Assembly: GCF_000143415.4 (NCBI RefSeq)
Contig: NW_003314287.1
Location: 751,160 to 815,159 of the forward strand
Origin: Selaginella moellendorffii
Lineage: Eukaryota; Streptophyta; Lycopodiopsida; Selaginellales; Selaginellaceae
DNA length: 64,000 nucleotides
Direction: 5' to 3'
The notes below the pieces were generated by a model, which worked only from the letters and a program-made list of their open reading frames with translations, ran no database searches and had not been told where the DNA came from. The translations under genes and the position numbers were made by a program. How positions within the stretch are numbered: position 1 is the first letter of the stretch; each line of letters starts with the position of its first letter. Below, one piece after another: positions 12,828-22,982 of the stretch.

Positions 12828-12876
12828 ATCCCACATGCGAAGGCGCAGAATTGTGCCCAGGCTGGAGTATATAAAA
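12828..12876 (+). promoter_or_regulatory. Plant U-snRNA promoter: USE plus TATA box
   Basis: ATCCCACATGCG at 12828-12839 closely matches the plant upstream sequence element (RTCCCACATCG). A TATA box (TATATAAAA, 12868-12876) follows and starts 32 bp before the U2 5' end. The USE-to-TATA spacing of roughly three to four helical turns is the arrangement known for RNA polymerase II plant snRNA genes (Pol III genes have about one turn less), so Pol II transcription is predicted. Confidence 0.85.
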
Positions 12877-12899
12877 GAGGGTTGGGCAACGAAAAATTC

Positions 12900-13090
12900 A
12901 TACCTTTCTCGGCCTTTTGGCTAAGATCAAGTGTAGTATCTGTTCTTATCAGTTTAATAGCTGATATGGGGCCACGTGCCCCAACGCTATTAACCTAATT
13001 TTTTGTGGGAGGGGGGCCACCGGTAGCTTGCTACCCGGCCCTCCACGTGTCGCTTTGGCCTTACACTATCGCCTTAGCCTGGCACAACCC
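12900..13090 (+). ncRNA. U2: U2 spliceosomal snRNA
   Basis: The first 55 nt match the nearly invariant U2 5' domain: it starts ATACCTTTCTCGGCC, followed by TTGGCTAAGATCAAG and the branch-point recognition GTAGTA at 12933-12938. Stem IIc can form from TTAATAGC (12954-12961) and GCTATTAA (12986-12993). Stem IIb is GGGGC/GCCCC, and the Sm site AATTTTTTG is at 12998-13006. Stem-loop III is a GC-rich hairpin with GGTAGC/GCTACC, followed by a stem-loop IV region ending near GCCTGGCA. The length of about 190 nt is normal. The 3' end is approximate: no perfect 3'-box is visible, only a loose match in CAACCCCAAATGTAAA. Promoter elements are correctly placed, so this is probably a functional gene. Confidence 0.95.
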
Positions 13091-13358
13091 AACCCCAAAT
13101 GTAAACCCAAGAAGCAATTTAGGAATCTAGTTTTTACATGCCCGATCTAGGAACTAGAAAAGTTCAAGAACCTTTAATAATTTCTCTAAAAATTTCAAGG
13201 AAAGCAATTTTAATTTACGTCTGCATTATTGTCACTAGTGAGGGTAGAAAAAAAAATCTTAATGTTCTTAATGTTTCATGGAGAAATTTGCTGAATAGAG
13301 GCATAGCGTTTTAATTCAGTGATGAAAAATAACATAAATTAAAGCATAAATTGAAAGA

Positions 13359-14805
13359 TCAACGCGGAGCATAAACAGCAAGGGAGTCCTCCAGCCTCAG
13401 CCATTCCTCGGCCATCTGTCTCTTATAGTTACCCGACTGCGGCACAAACTCTGCGTGTCCAAACCCAAGAAGATATCCTGCATAGCCCCCCGACCTCTCC
13501 AAACTCGAGACCACAATGCTCTTGTTGTCAATCCCTCCATGAAGGATACCCCGATCATGCATCGCTTGCAGTGCCTCTCTTGCGCCAGAACCAAGAGCTT
13601 GATACTGCTCGCTCGTCAAAGGTATGTCCAAGTCCCCCGTCCTAACATCCGACATCATCGTGTAGAGAAACATCCCCCCGCCAAAGAAACCATACGAGTA
13701 GAGGTGTGGTATGCAGCGTCCCTGGTACTTGTGCAGCCTCTGGTAGACTTTAACCTCTGTGACCGTGCTCTTGAGGCATGTTTCGAAATCACTTCGCCAG
13801 CAGGTTAGATCCATGATCTTCAAAGCCACGGTTTTGCCTTGGTACTTTGCCCGGACCACACTCGCGCTCTGTGACACAAGCCTGGTTACTTCCTCTAGCT
13901 CGCGCTCGTCGATGCCACGTAGCCTGGATTCAACCTTGTCAAGCCTGCCGAGTCCCATCTCTTTGCACGCTGCCATAAACCTGTGATTGAGCAAGCGAAT
14001 GCCGTCGAACGAGAAGTTCCTTGTGGGCGATACGCCAGAAGATGGCGATGGCAAACTCCTGCCTAGATGCATAGCGTAGCGAGCTAACAGTGTTGTGGGA
14101 TCATCCTTGGAAGCAATATGAACTTTAAGACGCGACGAGCTATCATCTGTCGGGGAGCAAAACGCTAAATGCTCCGCAAAGGCCACCATCCCGATGGAGA
14201 CCTGGTTTAGTAGCATGTACACCCAGAGCCTTGCATACACAAGCTCAATCCCATCCAATGTGATGACTCCCAGAAACATCATCTCACCCCCTGCAAAACC
14301 TAGACGGAAGAATAGTATTGCAAAGAGAGAACTTCAAGAACAAAGAACTTACTTTCGCTGATAGTGCATATTTCGGCCCTGCCGATCGTCGGCCCACGCC
14401 GGAGCTCGTCGCAAAGGAAGGGTTTCATGGCCAATGCCAGTTCCCAATGTGGATTCCCTGCAATCGGCGGATCTGCTGCCGTCCTCTTTCCAGGAGCAGG
14501 CAGAGAATCATCCCAGTGAAGCGATAACCACCTGTCAAAGAGCGGCCCAAAATCTTGCCAGGATTCGAGCTGCAGATCCTCGGCTGGGCACAAGTCGTCT
14601 AGGCGAGGGTAAGAAGAGGCGGCGGACGATGTCGAGGACCACTTCCATAGAAGAACTCCATGTAGGTCGTGTAGATGTAGCTGTTGGGGTGGCGAGCGCG
14701 GTAGAACATCAGGCCAACCTGGAACTGGGTCTTCTCGGGGAGGAGCCGGCCCACGCCGACGAAGTGGAAGTACCCTGCGCTCCGCCATCCTTGCCCTACA
14801 ATTAG
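13359..14805 (-). CDS. Protein-kinase-fold protein with degenerate catalytic motifs (probable pseudokinase)
   Basis: Two exons are clear: a 5' exon ending at 14353 and a main exon 14290-13359, joined in phase (SE/RGEMMFLG). The main exon has the VALKIMDL lysine motif, an alphaC-like ETCLKSTVTEVKVYQRL segment, a hinge (FLYTMMSDV), HGGIDNKSIVV where HGD/HRD would be expected, and GFGHAEF in place of DFG. Both the catalytic Asp and the metal-binding Asp are therefore missing, and the protein ends soon after. In known families such changes abolish phosphotransfer, so a regulatory role or decay is inferred. The 5' part is doubtful. The frame that enters the splice reads Arg/Pro-rich upstream, whereas another frame reads QGWRSAGYFHFVGVGR and AYMEFFYG-like sequence between about 14,800 and 14,640, which suggests a frameshift or an unseen intron near 14,640. 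An upstream exon may end before the TAG acceptor near 14,806. Confidence 0.6.
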
Positions 14806-14821
14806 ACACGCAAGTTATCAC

Positions 14822-15209
14822 TGAAGTTCAGCTACATGAGAGTTGCTACTTTCTCTTTTGTCGATGCTCTCTTGAATCATCCCGTTGCCACCGCCATGTC
14901 AGTGAAAGTTTCTTCTCGTCCTTGGTCGGATCGGTCTTGAACATGATCATATGAAAGTTGAGGCGCTGCTCCACGGGATCCACTCACCACTGCCGGACTC
15001 TTGCTACTGTTAAATCCTTAGCGGAGCGAACGAGCAATCCCGGAGCGATAGTTATTAAACTTGAAATTCTTCGACATAAATTATGCACTCACAGAAGAGG
15101 TTTTCAGCACATTCTCCGGTCATTAAATTAAAAATGCAAATTAATATTATCTAGAAAATAAGCTGGTTATGGAATAAGCTTAGCCGCAAAGGATGTGCAA
15201 GTTTGTCGA
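14822..15209. other. Intergenic spacer
   Basis: Between the kinase-fold gene and the 3' end of the first PPR gene. It may contain a 5' exon of the kinase-fold gene (an open stretch lies near 14,870-14,950), but nothing could be confirmed. The last 150 bp are AT-rich, as expected for a 3' flank. Confidence 0.4.
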
Positions 15210-17747
15210 TTAAACCACAAACTTGTGCACCTGGCCGTTCACTTCGATCCTGCTCATGCCACCAGCACCTCCTCTCGCTGCTCCAGAGCCTCGCTCCATC
15301 ACTTCCTTTCTGATCCTCATCGCTTCCTTCCACTCCCCACTCGCGGCATGGATAGTGGCCAGAGCTAGCAAGTGCGAGGGATCGCCGGGAACCATGGCCA
15401 GGAGCTTCTTCGCCGCACGCTTCCCACGATCCAGATCCGAGTGAAGCTTGCAAGAGCTGAGCAGCGACGTCCACATAACGTCGTTCGCTGCTGCGCATGG
15501 CAGCCTGGAAAGGAGTTCCTCCGCCTCGGCCAGGCGTCCTGCTCGTCCGAGGAGATCGACCATGCAGCCGTAGTGAATCTCCTCGGCCGGGATCTGGTAG
15601 TCTTGCACCATGGAGACGAAGAACTGGCAGCCGTCGGCCACGAGACCGCCGTGGCTACATGCGGAGAGAACTCCCACAAACGTGACTTCGTCCGGCTTGA
15701 CGCACTCCTCGAGCATCCTTCTGAACAGCCGGAGGCTCTCCTCAAAGGATCCGTGCTGCGCGTAAGCTGTGATCAGGCAGTTCCACGAGACCACGTCTCG
15801 AGCAGCCAGTGACTCGAAGATCTCCCTCGCTTCTCGCAGGCTTCCGCAGCTTCCAAACATGCGGGCGACGGCATTCCCGAGCACCAAATCCAGCTCGTGA
15901 GCTCCACTCTCCACGAACTGCTTGTAGACGAGCCTGCCTTGGGCCAGTCCCGAGACGTTGGAGCACGCATCGAGCACGTTGATGAGCGTCACTTTGTCCG
16001 GAGCCACGCTCTCCAGCAGCATCACCTTGAAGATCTGGAGAGCTTCCCTGTCGTAGCCATGCTCCGCGTAGACCGCGATCATCGTCGTCCACGAGACTGT
16101 GTCCCTCTCCCTCATCTTGTCAAACATCTTGCGAGCGTCCGCGACGTTGCCGCATTTCCCATACATGTGGACGATCGCGTTTCCGATGGACACCAAGCCC
16201 TCGTAGCCGTGCTTGATGATCTGAGCGTGTGCCAACTTTCCATAAGCCAGTGCCAGAGGAGTTGCGCACCCGTTGAGAATGCTCAAGAACACAACCTTGT
16301 CCGGCTTGAGCCCCTGGTCCTGCATTTGCTGGAAGAGCTCGAAGGCTTCCTTGTAATCCCCGTGCCCAGCGTACGCTGCTATCATCGCCGTCCAGAGAAC
16401 CAGGTCGGGCTTCTCCACCCTGCTAAACACCTCTCGAGCGGCCTCCAAGCACCGGCACTTGCTGTATATGTACACGAGAGCAGTGGCGACCGCAAACTCC
16501 AGCTCCACTCCACTCTCGACGATCAACCCGTGGATCGCCCTGGTCTCCTTCAAGTCCCCGGCCACTGCCTCTGGCGAGCTCGTCGAGAAGGCGTTCACCG
16601 CAGCGCAGGCGTCGAGCATCGTCACAAAGCTGACCCGGTTGGGAGTGGTCCCGTCTTGCAGCATTCTCTTCGAGAGGACAAGAGCCTCGTCGTAGCCACC
16701 ATGCTCCACAAACGCGGCAATGAGAGCAGTCCAGGAGACGACGTTCTTCTCGTCCATGCCCGCGAAAGTTTTCCGAGCGTCCTCCAGGCTGCCACACTTG
16801 CTGTACATGTCGATGAGCGCGTTGCCGACCGAGAGCTCGCCGCTGTAGCCACTCTCCACGACCTGAGTATGGATCTTCCTCCCTTCTTCGAGCCCCCGAG
16901 CTCCAGAAACCGCGCTGAGAATCGCTAGGAAAGTCACCTTGTTCGGAGCCAGCCCCTCTCCGTGCATGCATCGAAAGAGCTCCAGAGCTTCCTCCCTGGA
17001 GTGGCCATCCTGAGCGTAGAGCGATATCATCCCATTCCAGGAGATAGCATCGTGCCGTGGAACGCCGTGAAAGATCTCGCAAGCGCTCTCGAGAGCTCCA
17101 CACTTCCCATACATGTTGACGAGAGCGTTGCTGATGACTATGTCACCCTGAAGTCCAGCCTCAGTGATCCGGCTATGGATTCCAACTCCAGCCGCGAGCC
17201 TGGATGGATCCTGGCAAGCTCCAAGAGCAGCGATGAGCGCCACCCTGTCTGGAGCCACCCCCTGGAGCTGCATTCTCCGGAAGAAACCCAGCGCGTCACT
17301 GTTCTTCCCGAACCCAGCGCACAAGGATATCATCCTCGTCCAAGAGATGACGTCCGGCGAGCCGCCAGAGATCTCCTGGAACACCGCCTTTGCCTCGTCG
17401 AAGCTCCCGGCCTTGGCATACATGCTGACAATCTGGTCGTGGAGAGGGCCGCCGCGAGCAATGCCGCTGCGCAGGATGTGAGCGTGGACGATCCGCCCCT
17501 GTGCCAAGTCCCCAGAATCGCAGCACGACTGGAGCAGGCGCGCGTAGGTCCTAGAATCCGGCACAGGGGCGCTGCTGGCGGCGTCGAGAGATTTGAGGAA
17601 CTCACCGGGAGAGGGGGGGAGGTATTCTTCCTTGCCCGGCGCAGCACGCCGGTCGCGAGCGTCGTCGCCAATGCCGGTAGCTGCCGTGGAGAGGGATGAT
17701 CCATGGATCGTTGTGCTGCTTCTCCTCCACCTCGTCGCGCATCGCAT
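15210..17747 (-). CDS. PLS-class pentatricopeptide repeat protein, E/E+ type, intronless
   Basis: A single 845-residue open frame. An Arg/Ser-rich N-terminus (MRCATRWRRSS) looks like an organelle targeting peptide. From about residue 65 there are roughly 20 tandem PPR units with the P-L-S rhythm: DSRTYARLLQSC, NALVNMYGKCG, DAISWNGMISLYAQ, NKVTFLAILSA, NALIDMYSKCG and so on. The C-terminus carries the E domain (YGCMVDLLGRAGRL to CKLHSDLDRG) and ends at SRIEVNGQVHKFVV, so a DYW deaminase domain is absent. Proteins of this class bind organellar transcripts and specify C-to-U editing sites, recruiting a DYW partner in trans (known for the class; the target here is unknown). An AAACCCTAG motif lies about 10 bp upstream of the start. 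Lack of introns is typical for PLS genes. Confidence 0.93.
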   Translation of the reverse strand: MRCATRWRRSSTTIHGSSLSTAATGIGDDARDRRAAPGKEEYLPPSPGEFLKSLDAASSAPVPDSRTYARLLQSCCDSGDLAQGRIVHAHILRSGIARGGPLHDQIVSMYAKAGSFDEAKAVFQEISGGSPDVISWTRMISLCAGFGKNSDALGFFRRMQLQGVAPDRVALIAALGACQDPSRLAAGVGIHSRITEAGLQGDIVISNALVNMYGKCGALESACEIFHGVPRHDAISWNGMISLYAQDGHSREEALELFRCMHGEGLAPNKVTFLAILSAVSGARGLEEGRKIHTQVVESGYSGELSVGNALIDMYSKCGSLEDARKTFAGMDEKNVVSWTALIAAFVEHGGYDEALVLSKRMLQDGTTPNRVSFVTMLDACAAVNAFSTSSPEAVAGDLKETRAIHGLIVESGVELEFAVATALVYIYSKCRCLEAAREVFSRVEKPDLVLWTAMIAAYAGHGDYKEAFELFQQMQDQGLKPDKVVFLSILNGCATPLALAYGKLAHAQIIKHGYEGLVSIGNAIVHMYGKCGNVADARKMFDKMRERDTVSWTTMIAVYAEHGYDREALQIFKVMLLESVAPDKVTLINVLDACSNVSGLAQGRLVYKQFVESGAHELDLVLGNAVARMFGSCGSLREAREIFESLAARDVVSWNCLITAYAQHGSFEESLRLFRRMLEECVKPDEVTFVGVLSACSHGGLVADGCQFFVSMVQDYQIPAEEIHYGCMVDLLGRAGRLAEAEELLSRLPCAAANDVMWTSLLSSCKLHSDLDRGKRAAKKLLAMVPGDPSHLLALATIHAASGEWKEAMRIRKEVMERGSGAARGGAGGMSRIEVNGQVHKFVV

Positions 17748-17757
17748 ACAAACATAT

Positions 17758-17766
17758 AAACCCTAG
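17758..17766 (-). promoter_or_regulatory. Telo-box-like motif upstream of PPR gene
   Basis: AAACCCTAG on the plus strand (CTAGGGTTT for the minus-strand gene), 10 bp before the PPR start at 17747. An out-of-frame ATG (17755) between box and start opens a short overlapping reading frame that could act as an upstream ORF. Confidence 0.45.
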
Positions 17767-17834
17767 GAATAAAAAACTTCGATCACTTGGGTTTTTTACA
17801 CTGCCATGAAATCACCCGTTAGCTTAGTTTGTTT

Positions 17835-20800
17835 TCACTCCGGAAGCTCTAGCAGCTCAAAAACCTTCCTTTGGAAGCTCGGCTCTGCCGAATTGAGAAT
17901 CTGTCCCGCTAGGAGAAATATATCTTCGTCTTTCAAGCATCGCTTCATACGTTTCAAGACGCTCGCGGCTTTCTCGACTTTCTCGGCCACCACGTAAACT
18001 CGGAGTAATCTGGAGCAAAGCGAAGGGGCAAAGAATGTCAAAACCAAAGAGCCAACTTGCTTACCTGACGAGTGAGAAGCCATTCAGAGGTAAACCATCG
18101 GCCTCCATTTGCTCCACTATTTCGTCGGCGTAGTTCGCATCCTTCACTGCGACGCAGCCGTCCAGTAGAGCTTCTAGAAAAATTCGTGACTGGGGGATGT
18201 TGAGCTTGAGCATGACTTTGCGCAACGCAAAGCCATCTTTCCAGCTCCAGGCGGACTCGCACGTCTTGTCTTCGCCATTGGCGATGTCGAGAATTATCTG
18301 CGATGGAATTATTCGTGTGAAAATCGAATAGCTCAACTGGAATTCATGGCGTTACCGAATCAAAGATGATGCTTGACTCAAACTCTTGTTCTTTTTGCAA
18401 AAACGTCTCCAAATGCCTGTCCTATACGAGTCATATCGGAATAGCAGGAAATATATCATGATAGCATACCCCAGTTCGTTGTGTATCACGCATGCCTTTG
18501 TGGCCACCATCAGTAGCCTGATTTTGTTTTCCTTCTTAAAACGATCGTTCTTTTTGGAGCCAGGGTCCATGGAGTGTTTGTCAACAAGTTCAAACATCCT
18601 GTCCAGCTTGCCTGCATATCCTAACGCTCTCTGCAAAGGCACCCACGCCGCTTAGCTAGCATCTTAGCATCCAAGAATGCACTCACAACTAGACTGCCAA
18701 CAGAGAACAAGTCTGGAGTCTTGCCATCACGTAAAATATCGTCGTAGCACGTAAGCGCCTCGTCCACGCGCTTTTCTTCAGCCAGTCCGTCAAGAAGAGT
18801 GCTCTTTGCATTTATCCCAATCCGGAAACTGACTTCAGGGTCTTTAAGCATCTGCACAAACATGTGAAGGATACATACACCCTTGGAAAGGAAACTAATT
18901 ACCTCAAGTGCTTTATCCAGTTCTCCGTCTCTTATCAATGAACTGAAAAGAGATGCATACACAGAATCCGTAGGCTTCACTCCCAGAGTTTTTAGCCTTT
19001 CGAACACCTGCGCCCATGAAAGCACTCAGTCACCAGAAACACAACAAGTGCCATTATAGTGTTTCACCTCTAACGCTTTTCCTGAGTCCGGGCTGCAAGT
19101 AATCAGTTCTAGCATTGTTCCGGAATCTGGCTTCACACTATCGTTTTCCATGTCATTCAGTACGGTAAGTGCTCGATGGTATTGTCTCTGCAAAAATTAA
19201 CATGAAAACGTTAAAATTTTGCTTTACGACGCTTCGTATTCACCGAAGCCCCCAAGGCCTGGATGACGGCGTTATATGTTTCTGATGTGCGTGGCAAGCG
19301 CAACTCCTTCATTTCACGTAGCGCACTGAACATCTTCTCAACCTACAGAAATAAACAAGCCAATACGAATTACATAACCAGGAAGATAACCACTTACGTT
19401 GTTAGCTTTTGCAGACGCTCGAAGGAAATAATTGTAAGCCTCGTATGATGGCTGAACATTCATTCTTTTCATTGCCGCAAACAGCTCAAAGACCTGAAGG
19501 AACAAAGAATAATAAGAAAAGAAAAAGCAGGACAAAAAAGCTAACCCCTTCAGGATGCGAGTCGTGTAGAAAAGCTATCATGAGAGGCTGAAAAACATCA
19601 GAGCCCAGCTGCACACCCTTCTCGTGCATTTCCTGAATTAGATCCAGTGCTTGATCGATCTACAAATCCTGCAATGTAAGTCTTATCCATAGTAAAGTCG
19701 AAAAGAACAACCCCACATGAAACTCACGTACTTGACTCGACCGGCAAGCGAGGTTGATAAGCATGCTGTAGGTGGTACTAGATGGCGTCACCTTGAAAGT
19801 GCGAGCCATTCGTCCGCATTGCTGAATTGCGACGTCCAACTGCAGATGAGAAATAAAAAATAAAAAATCAAAACCTCGAGCTTACATCAGTTGCGATCTA
19901 CCTTACTGGTTATAACGATGCCTTGCACAAACGAAGCCAGATACTCAGTCATTAGCTCCTCACCAACGCCTGTGAGAACAAGAATCATTCCATAATCAGT
20001 CTCTAGCTTCCAGAAAATTTCACAAACAGCGTACCTAGTTTTTGCACGTCAGTGAAGTAACGCTCGGCATCAGCATACCTCCCCAGCCTCCCAAAGCTCT
20101 TGAAAAGGCTGGTGTAGCACGAGAGTCCATCGCCTTTGATCCACTCCAGAATCTCCTCAAACTCGGAAGTTTTATCGTTCTCGAGGAACCAAGTAACGAG
20201 CGGCTCGTAAGTGCTTCCATTCGGAGTGATCCCCTTTTCTCTCATCTCGTGGAGATACTTGAGACTCTCCAGCATGCATTTCTCAGCCTCTTCCTCGCGT
20301 GATTCTTGCGACTCGGCAGCATCGAGAGAGCTGAGAGCTTTCCTGGCACGGCTGACAAAATGCCGGATCATGGTCGTGTAAGCATCCACGGGTTCCACGC
20401 CAACTTTGAGCATCTGCTGGAACATCGGCTGGCCGATCATCGCTCCTCCCTTTTTGATCCACTGGGACATGAGATACAAGTACTGCGTCGGCTTCATGTC
20501 CACCACTTGCTTCCATCGCCGCTTCCTCAGCCTCTGGAGCGTGAGAGTTGCCGGATTGTTGGTCTTGAGGTGGAGCTTCTGCAAATCGGTGGTCGCAAAC
20601 TTTGGATTTCCTGGCTGCGTTTGGAGGAGCTTGGAAATTCCCTGGATCAGAGGGTGACTGCTGTCCGATGCTTGCGAGAGGAAGCTACTGCTGCTGCTGC
20701 TGCAATTGCTGTTCTGCCAGGACTCCAAAATTTGATCCTCGGCGCCTTTGATGCATGCTAAGCAGAGCGCGAGTCGTCAAACAAGAATGCCGGTGGATCG

Positions 20801-20886
20801 ATGCCGAGAGAGAGCATACCTGGGATGGAGGACGAAGAGAAGAGGCGCCTGGCAGTGGAATGCGAGGCGAGCGCCCTCCACCTCAT
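17835..20886 (-). CDS. P-class pentatricopeptide repeat protein, 14 exons
   Basis: Exons: 20886-20820, 20757-20035, 19969-19902, 19839-19732, 19659-19546, 19493-19398, 19342-19244, 19187-19068, 19007-18903, 18851-18687, 18630-18470, 18416-18356, 18297-18065, 18009-17835; 2295 nt, 764 residues, all phases consistent. The N-terminus MRWRALASHSTARRLFSSSS is a good mitochondrial or plastid presequence. Repeats are degenerate 35-residue P-type units (GVEPVDAYTTMIRHF, MNVQPSYEAYNYFLRASAK, GVKPTDSVYASLFSSL). The gene has 13 introns, unlike the PLS genes on either side. P-class proteins usually act in organellar RNA stability, splicing or translation; the target is unknown. The acceptor for exon 12 was set at 18417 rather than the nearby TAG because only that keeps the frame open. 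The start codon is directly preceded by TTAGGGTTT. Confidence 0.88.
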
Positions 20887-20911
20887 AAACCCTAAGTCTT
20901 AAGAACCCTAA
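20887..20911. promoter_or_regulatory. 25-bp divergent spacer with two telo-box motifs
   Basis: The start codons of two oppositely oriented PPR genes (20886 minus, 20912 plus) are separated by only 25 bp. The spacer is AAACCCTAA (20887-20895), then GTCTTAA, then GAACCCTAA (20903-20911), so each start codon directly touches a telo-box-type motif. Transcription of either gene must start inside the other gene, giving overlapping 5' UTRs, unless a downstream start codon is used. Confidence 0.7.
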
Positions 20912-22927
20912 ATGCTGTTGCTCACGACGAGAAGACGATCGATCTTCGCATTCGTTCGCTACTGCAGCTGCTCGGCATCGGCAGAAGCTCTCGGAAATCC
21001 TTCTCGCAATGAAGAATCCCAGCGGGTTCTCCGCCAAATCGCTGAATCCGGGAGCTTGGACGAGGCATGGGCGGCGATCGAGAGCCTGGAGAACCCTCCG
21101 GCGGCGCTGCTCTTCGACTCGATCACGGCATTTGCCCGGATCGGGGATTCTAGGTCGGCATTCCACCTCTTCCGCAGGATACTACTCCAGGGCGTGCCGC
21201 CGAGCTCCCACATCCTCGTCCCTCTCCTCAAGCTCTGCTCCACAGTGGTGTTCTTGGCGGTCGGGAGGACGATCCACGCCATGGTCGCGGAGCGCGGGCT
21301 CGATCGCGAGATCTTCGTGGGAAACACGATCATCACCATGTACAGGAAGTGTGGCGCCATGGCCGACGCGATCGACTACTTCCGGGCGATGCCCCAGCGC
21401 AACACAATCTCCTGGAACGCGATCGTCACGGCATTTGCCGAGAATGGGGATCGAGAGGAGGCGATGGATTCCTTCCACCGGATGCAGCACGAGGGCTTCT
21501 TGCCAAACCGGGTGACCTTCCTGGCGATGCTGGGATCGCTGAGTGGCAAGAACGCGCTGATCCAAGCCACGAGACTCCACGATCTTCTCCTCGCCAGTGG
21601 AATCGCGGTGGAGCCGAGCGTTGCCAACGCGATCCTTAACGCTTGCAGCAAGAACGGTGGCCTGATTGCCGCGAGGAGAGCTTTCGATCGAACGCTCCAC
21701 CGGGACATCATCACCTGGACGACGATGATCGACGCCTACTCCGAGAGTGGGATCTCCAGCGCCGCGTTCCAGCTCTTCCGGCTCATGCTCCACGACGGCC
21801 ACCTCGTTCCAAACAAGATCACCTTCGTGGCGCTGCTCAAGGGCTGCTCGATCCTGCCCGAGGCTCGCTTCCTCGACGCGATCATCCGCGAGAGTGGCTA
21901 CGAATCCAACTCCATCATCGCCAACAATCTCATCAAGGCCTTCTCGCGGTGTGGCAGCCCGGATCACGCTCGCGCGGCGTTCGAGCGAGTGATCTCCAAG
22001 GACACCATCCTCTGGACTGGAATGATCACCGCCTACGCGGAGCACGGCCTCCACGACGAAGCTCTCCGGCTCTACGCGCTCATGCAAAGCGAGGGGCTCG
22101 CCCCGGACAGGATCACTTACACGACCATCCTCGACGTTTGCGCGAGGTCCACCGCCATCGCCGAGGGGAAGCTCGTCCACGCCGCCATCGCCAAGAGCGG
22201 CATCGAGCTCGACACCGCGCTGGAGAACTCCATCCTCAACATGTATGGCAAGTGTGGAAAGATGGCGGAGACGCGGGACTTCTTCGCCAGCATCCGCCAC
22301 CCGGACTTACTCTCCTGGTCGATCTACATCTCGTCTCACGCTCACCACGGTCACGGGCGACGAGCTCTGGAGCTCTTCCGCGAGATGGTCCACGCCGGAG
22401 TAGAGGCCGACTACTCGGCCTTCGTCAACATCCTCTCGGCTTGCCGGCACGCCGGTTTGGTGAGCGAAGGCTGCGAGATCTTCCACCGGATGGTGGCCGA
22501 CTGTGGATTCGCCGCTCGCTCCGAGCAGTACTGCTGCCTGGTGGATCTCCTGGGACGATCCGGACGACTCGACTTGGCGGAGGAAGTTCTTCGCGGCATG
22601 CCTTTCCGTCCGGGGCAAGTAACGTGGAAGGCATTTTTGAGTGCGTGCAAGCAACAGGGAGACTTGGAGCGAGCAAAGCTTGCTGCGGACAAAGTTTTGG
22701 AGATTGATCCGGGCAGCACCTCGGCGTTTGTGGTGCTGTCCAATACACTCAAGGAGGAGCCCAGCGGTGTCACGCATGAGCAAGAGATGGCTTGCGCGGT
22801 GGTGGAAGAAAGCTTGGAGCTCGAGCAAAGTGGTGTCCAAGAAAAAAAAGAAGTACAAGGGAATGCGATGCGTTATAACTTGCGTGCTACGTGGCGGAAG
22901 GGCTCTGGTCGGGAATCGCTTCTTTAG
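20912..22927 (+). CDS. PLS-class pentatricopeptide repeat protein, E-type, intronless
   Basis: A single 671-residue frame. The N-terminus MLLLTTRRRSIFAFVRYCSC looks like a mitochondrial presequence. About 15 PPR units follow: PSSHILVPLLKLCS, NTIITMYRKCGAM, NTISWNAIVTAFAE, DRITYTTILDVCAR, NSILNMYGKCGKM and others. The E region (YCCLVDLLGRSGRL, VTWKAFLSACKQQGDL, AADKVLEIDPGS) is present but the tail diverges into Glu/Lys-rich sequence (EESLELEQSGVQEKKEV) with no E+ or DYW motif. It is probably an organellar RNA-editing specificity factor working with a DYW partner in trans (inference). It shares the 25-bp divergent promoter with the P-class PPR gene and ends 55 bp before the caleosin start. Confidence 0.9.
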   Translation: MLLLTTRRRSIFAFVRYCSCSASAEALGNPSRNEESQRVLRQIAESGSLDEAWAAIESLENPPAALLFDSITAFARIGDSRSAFHLFRRILLQGVPPSSHILVPLLKLCSTVVFLAVGRTIHAMVAERGLDREIFVGNTIITMYRKCGAMADAIDYFRAMPQRNTISWNAIVTAFAENGDREEAMDSFHRMQHEGFLPNRVTFLAMLGSLSGKNALIQATRLHDLLLASGIAVEPSVANAILNACSKNGGLIAARRAFDRTLHRDIITWTTMIDAYSESGISSAAFQLFRLMLHDGHLVPNKITFVALLKGCSILPEARFLDAIIRESGYESNSIIANNLIKAFSRCGSPDHARAAFERVISKDTILWTGMITAYAEHGLHDEALRLYALMQSEGLAPDRITYTTILDVCARSTAIAEGKLVHAAIAKSGIELDTALENSILNMYGKCGKMAETRDFFASIRHPDLLSWSIYISSHAHHGHGRRALELFREMVHAGVEADYSAFVNILSACRHAGLVSEGCEIFHRMVADCGFAARSEQYCCLVDLLGRSGRLDLAEEVLRGMPFRPGQVTWKAFLSACKQQGDLERAKLAADKVLEIDPGSTSAFVVLSNTLKEEPSGVTHEQEMACAVVEESLELEQSGVQEKKEVQGNAMRYNLRATWRKGSGRESLL

Positions 22928-22982
22928 CGGGGCAGCACAAATTTAGCTCGAGCGCTGGTGGTTTTAGACGCTGGAGGGAGCG

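Noticed and set aside
15897-17699. Long plus-strand ORFs (343 and 245 codons) opposite the first PPR gene
   Set aside because: Antisense shadows of a high-GC PPR coding frame; composition His/Val/Arg-rich with no domain.
21182-22707. Long ORFs in other frames over the second PLS PPR gene
   Set aside because: Shadows created by strong codon bias; no homology-like motifs.
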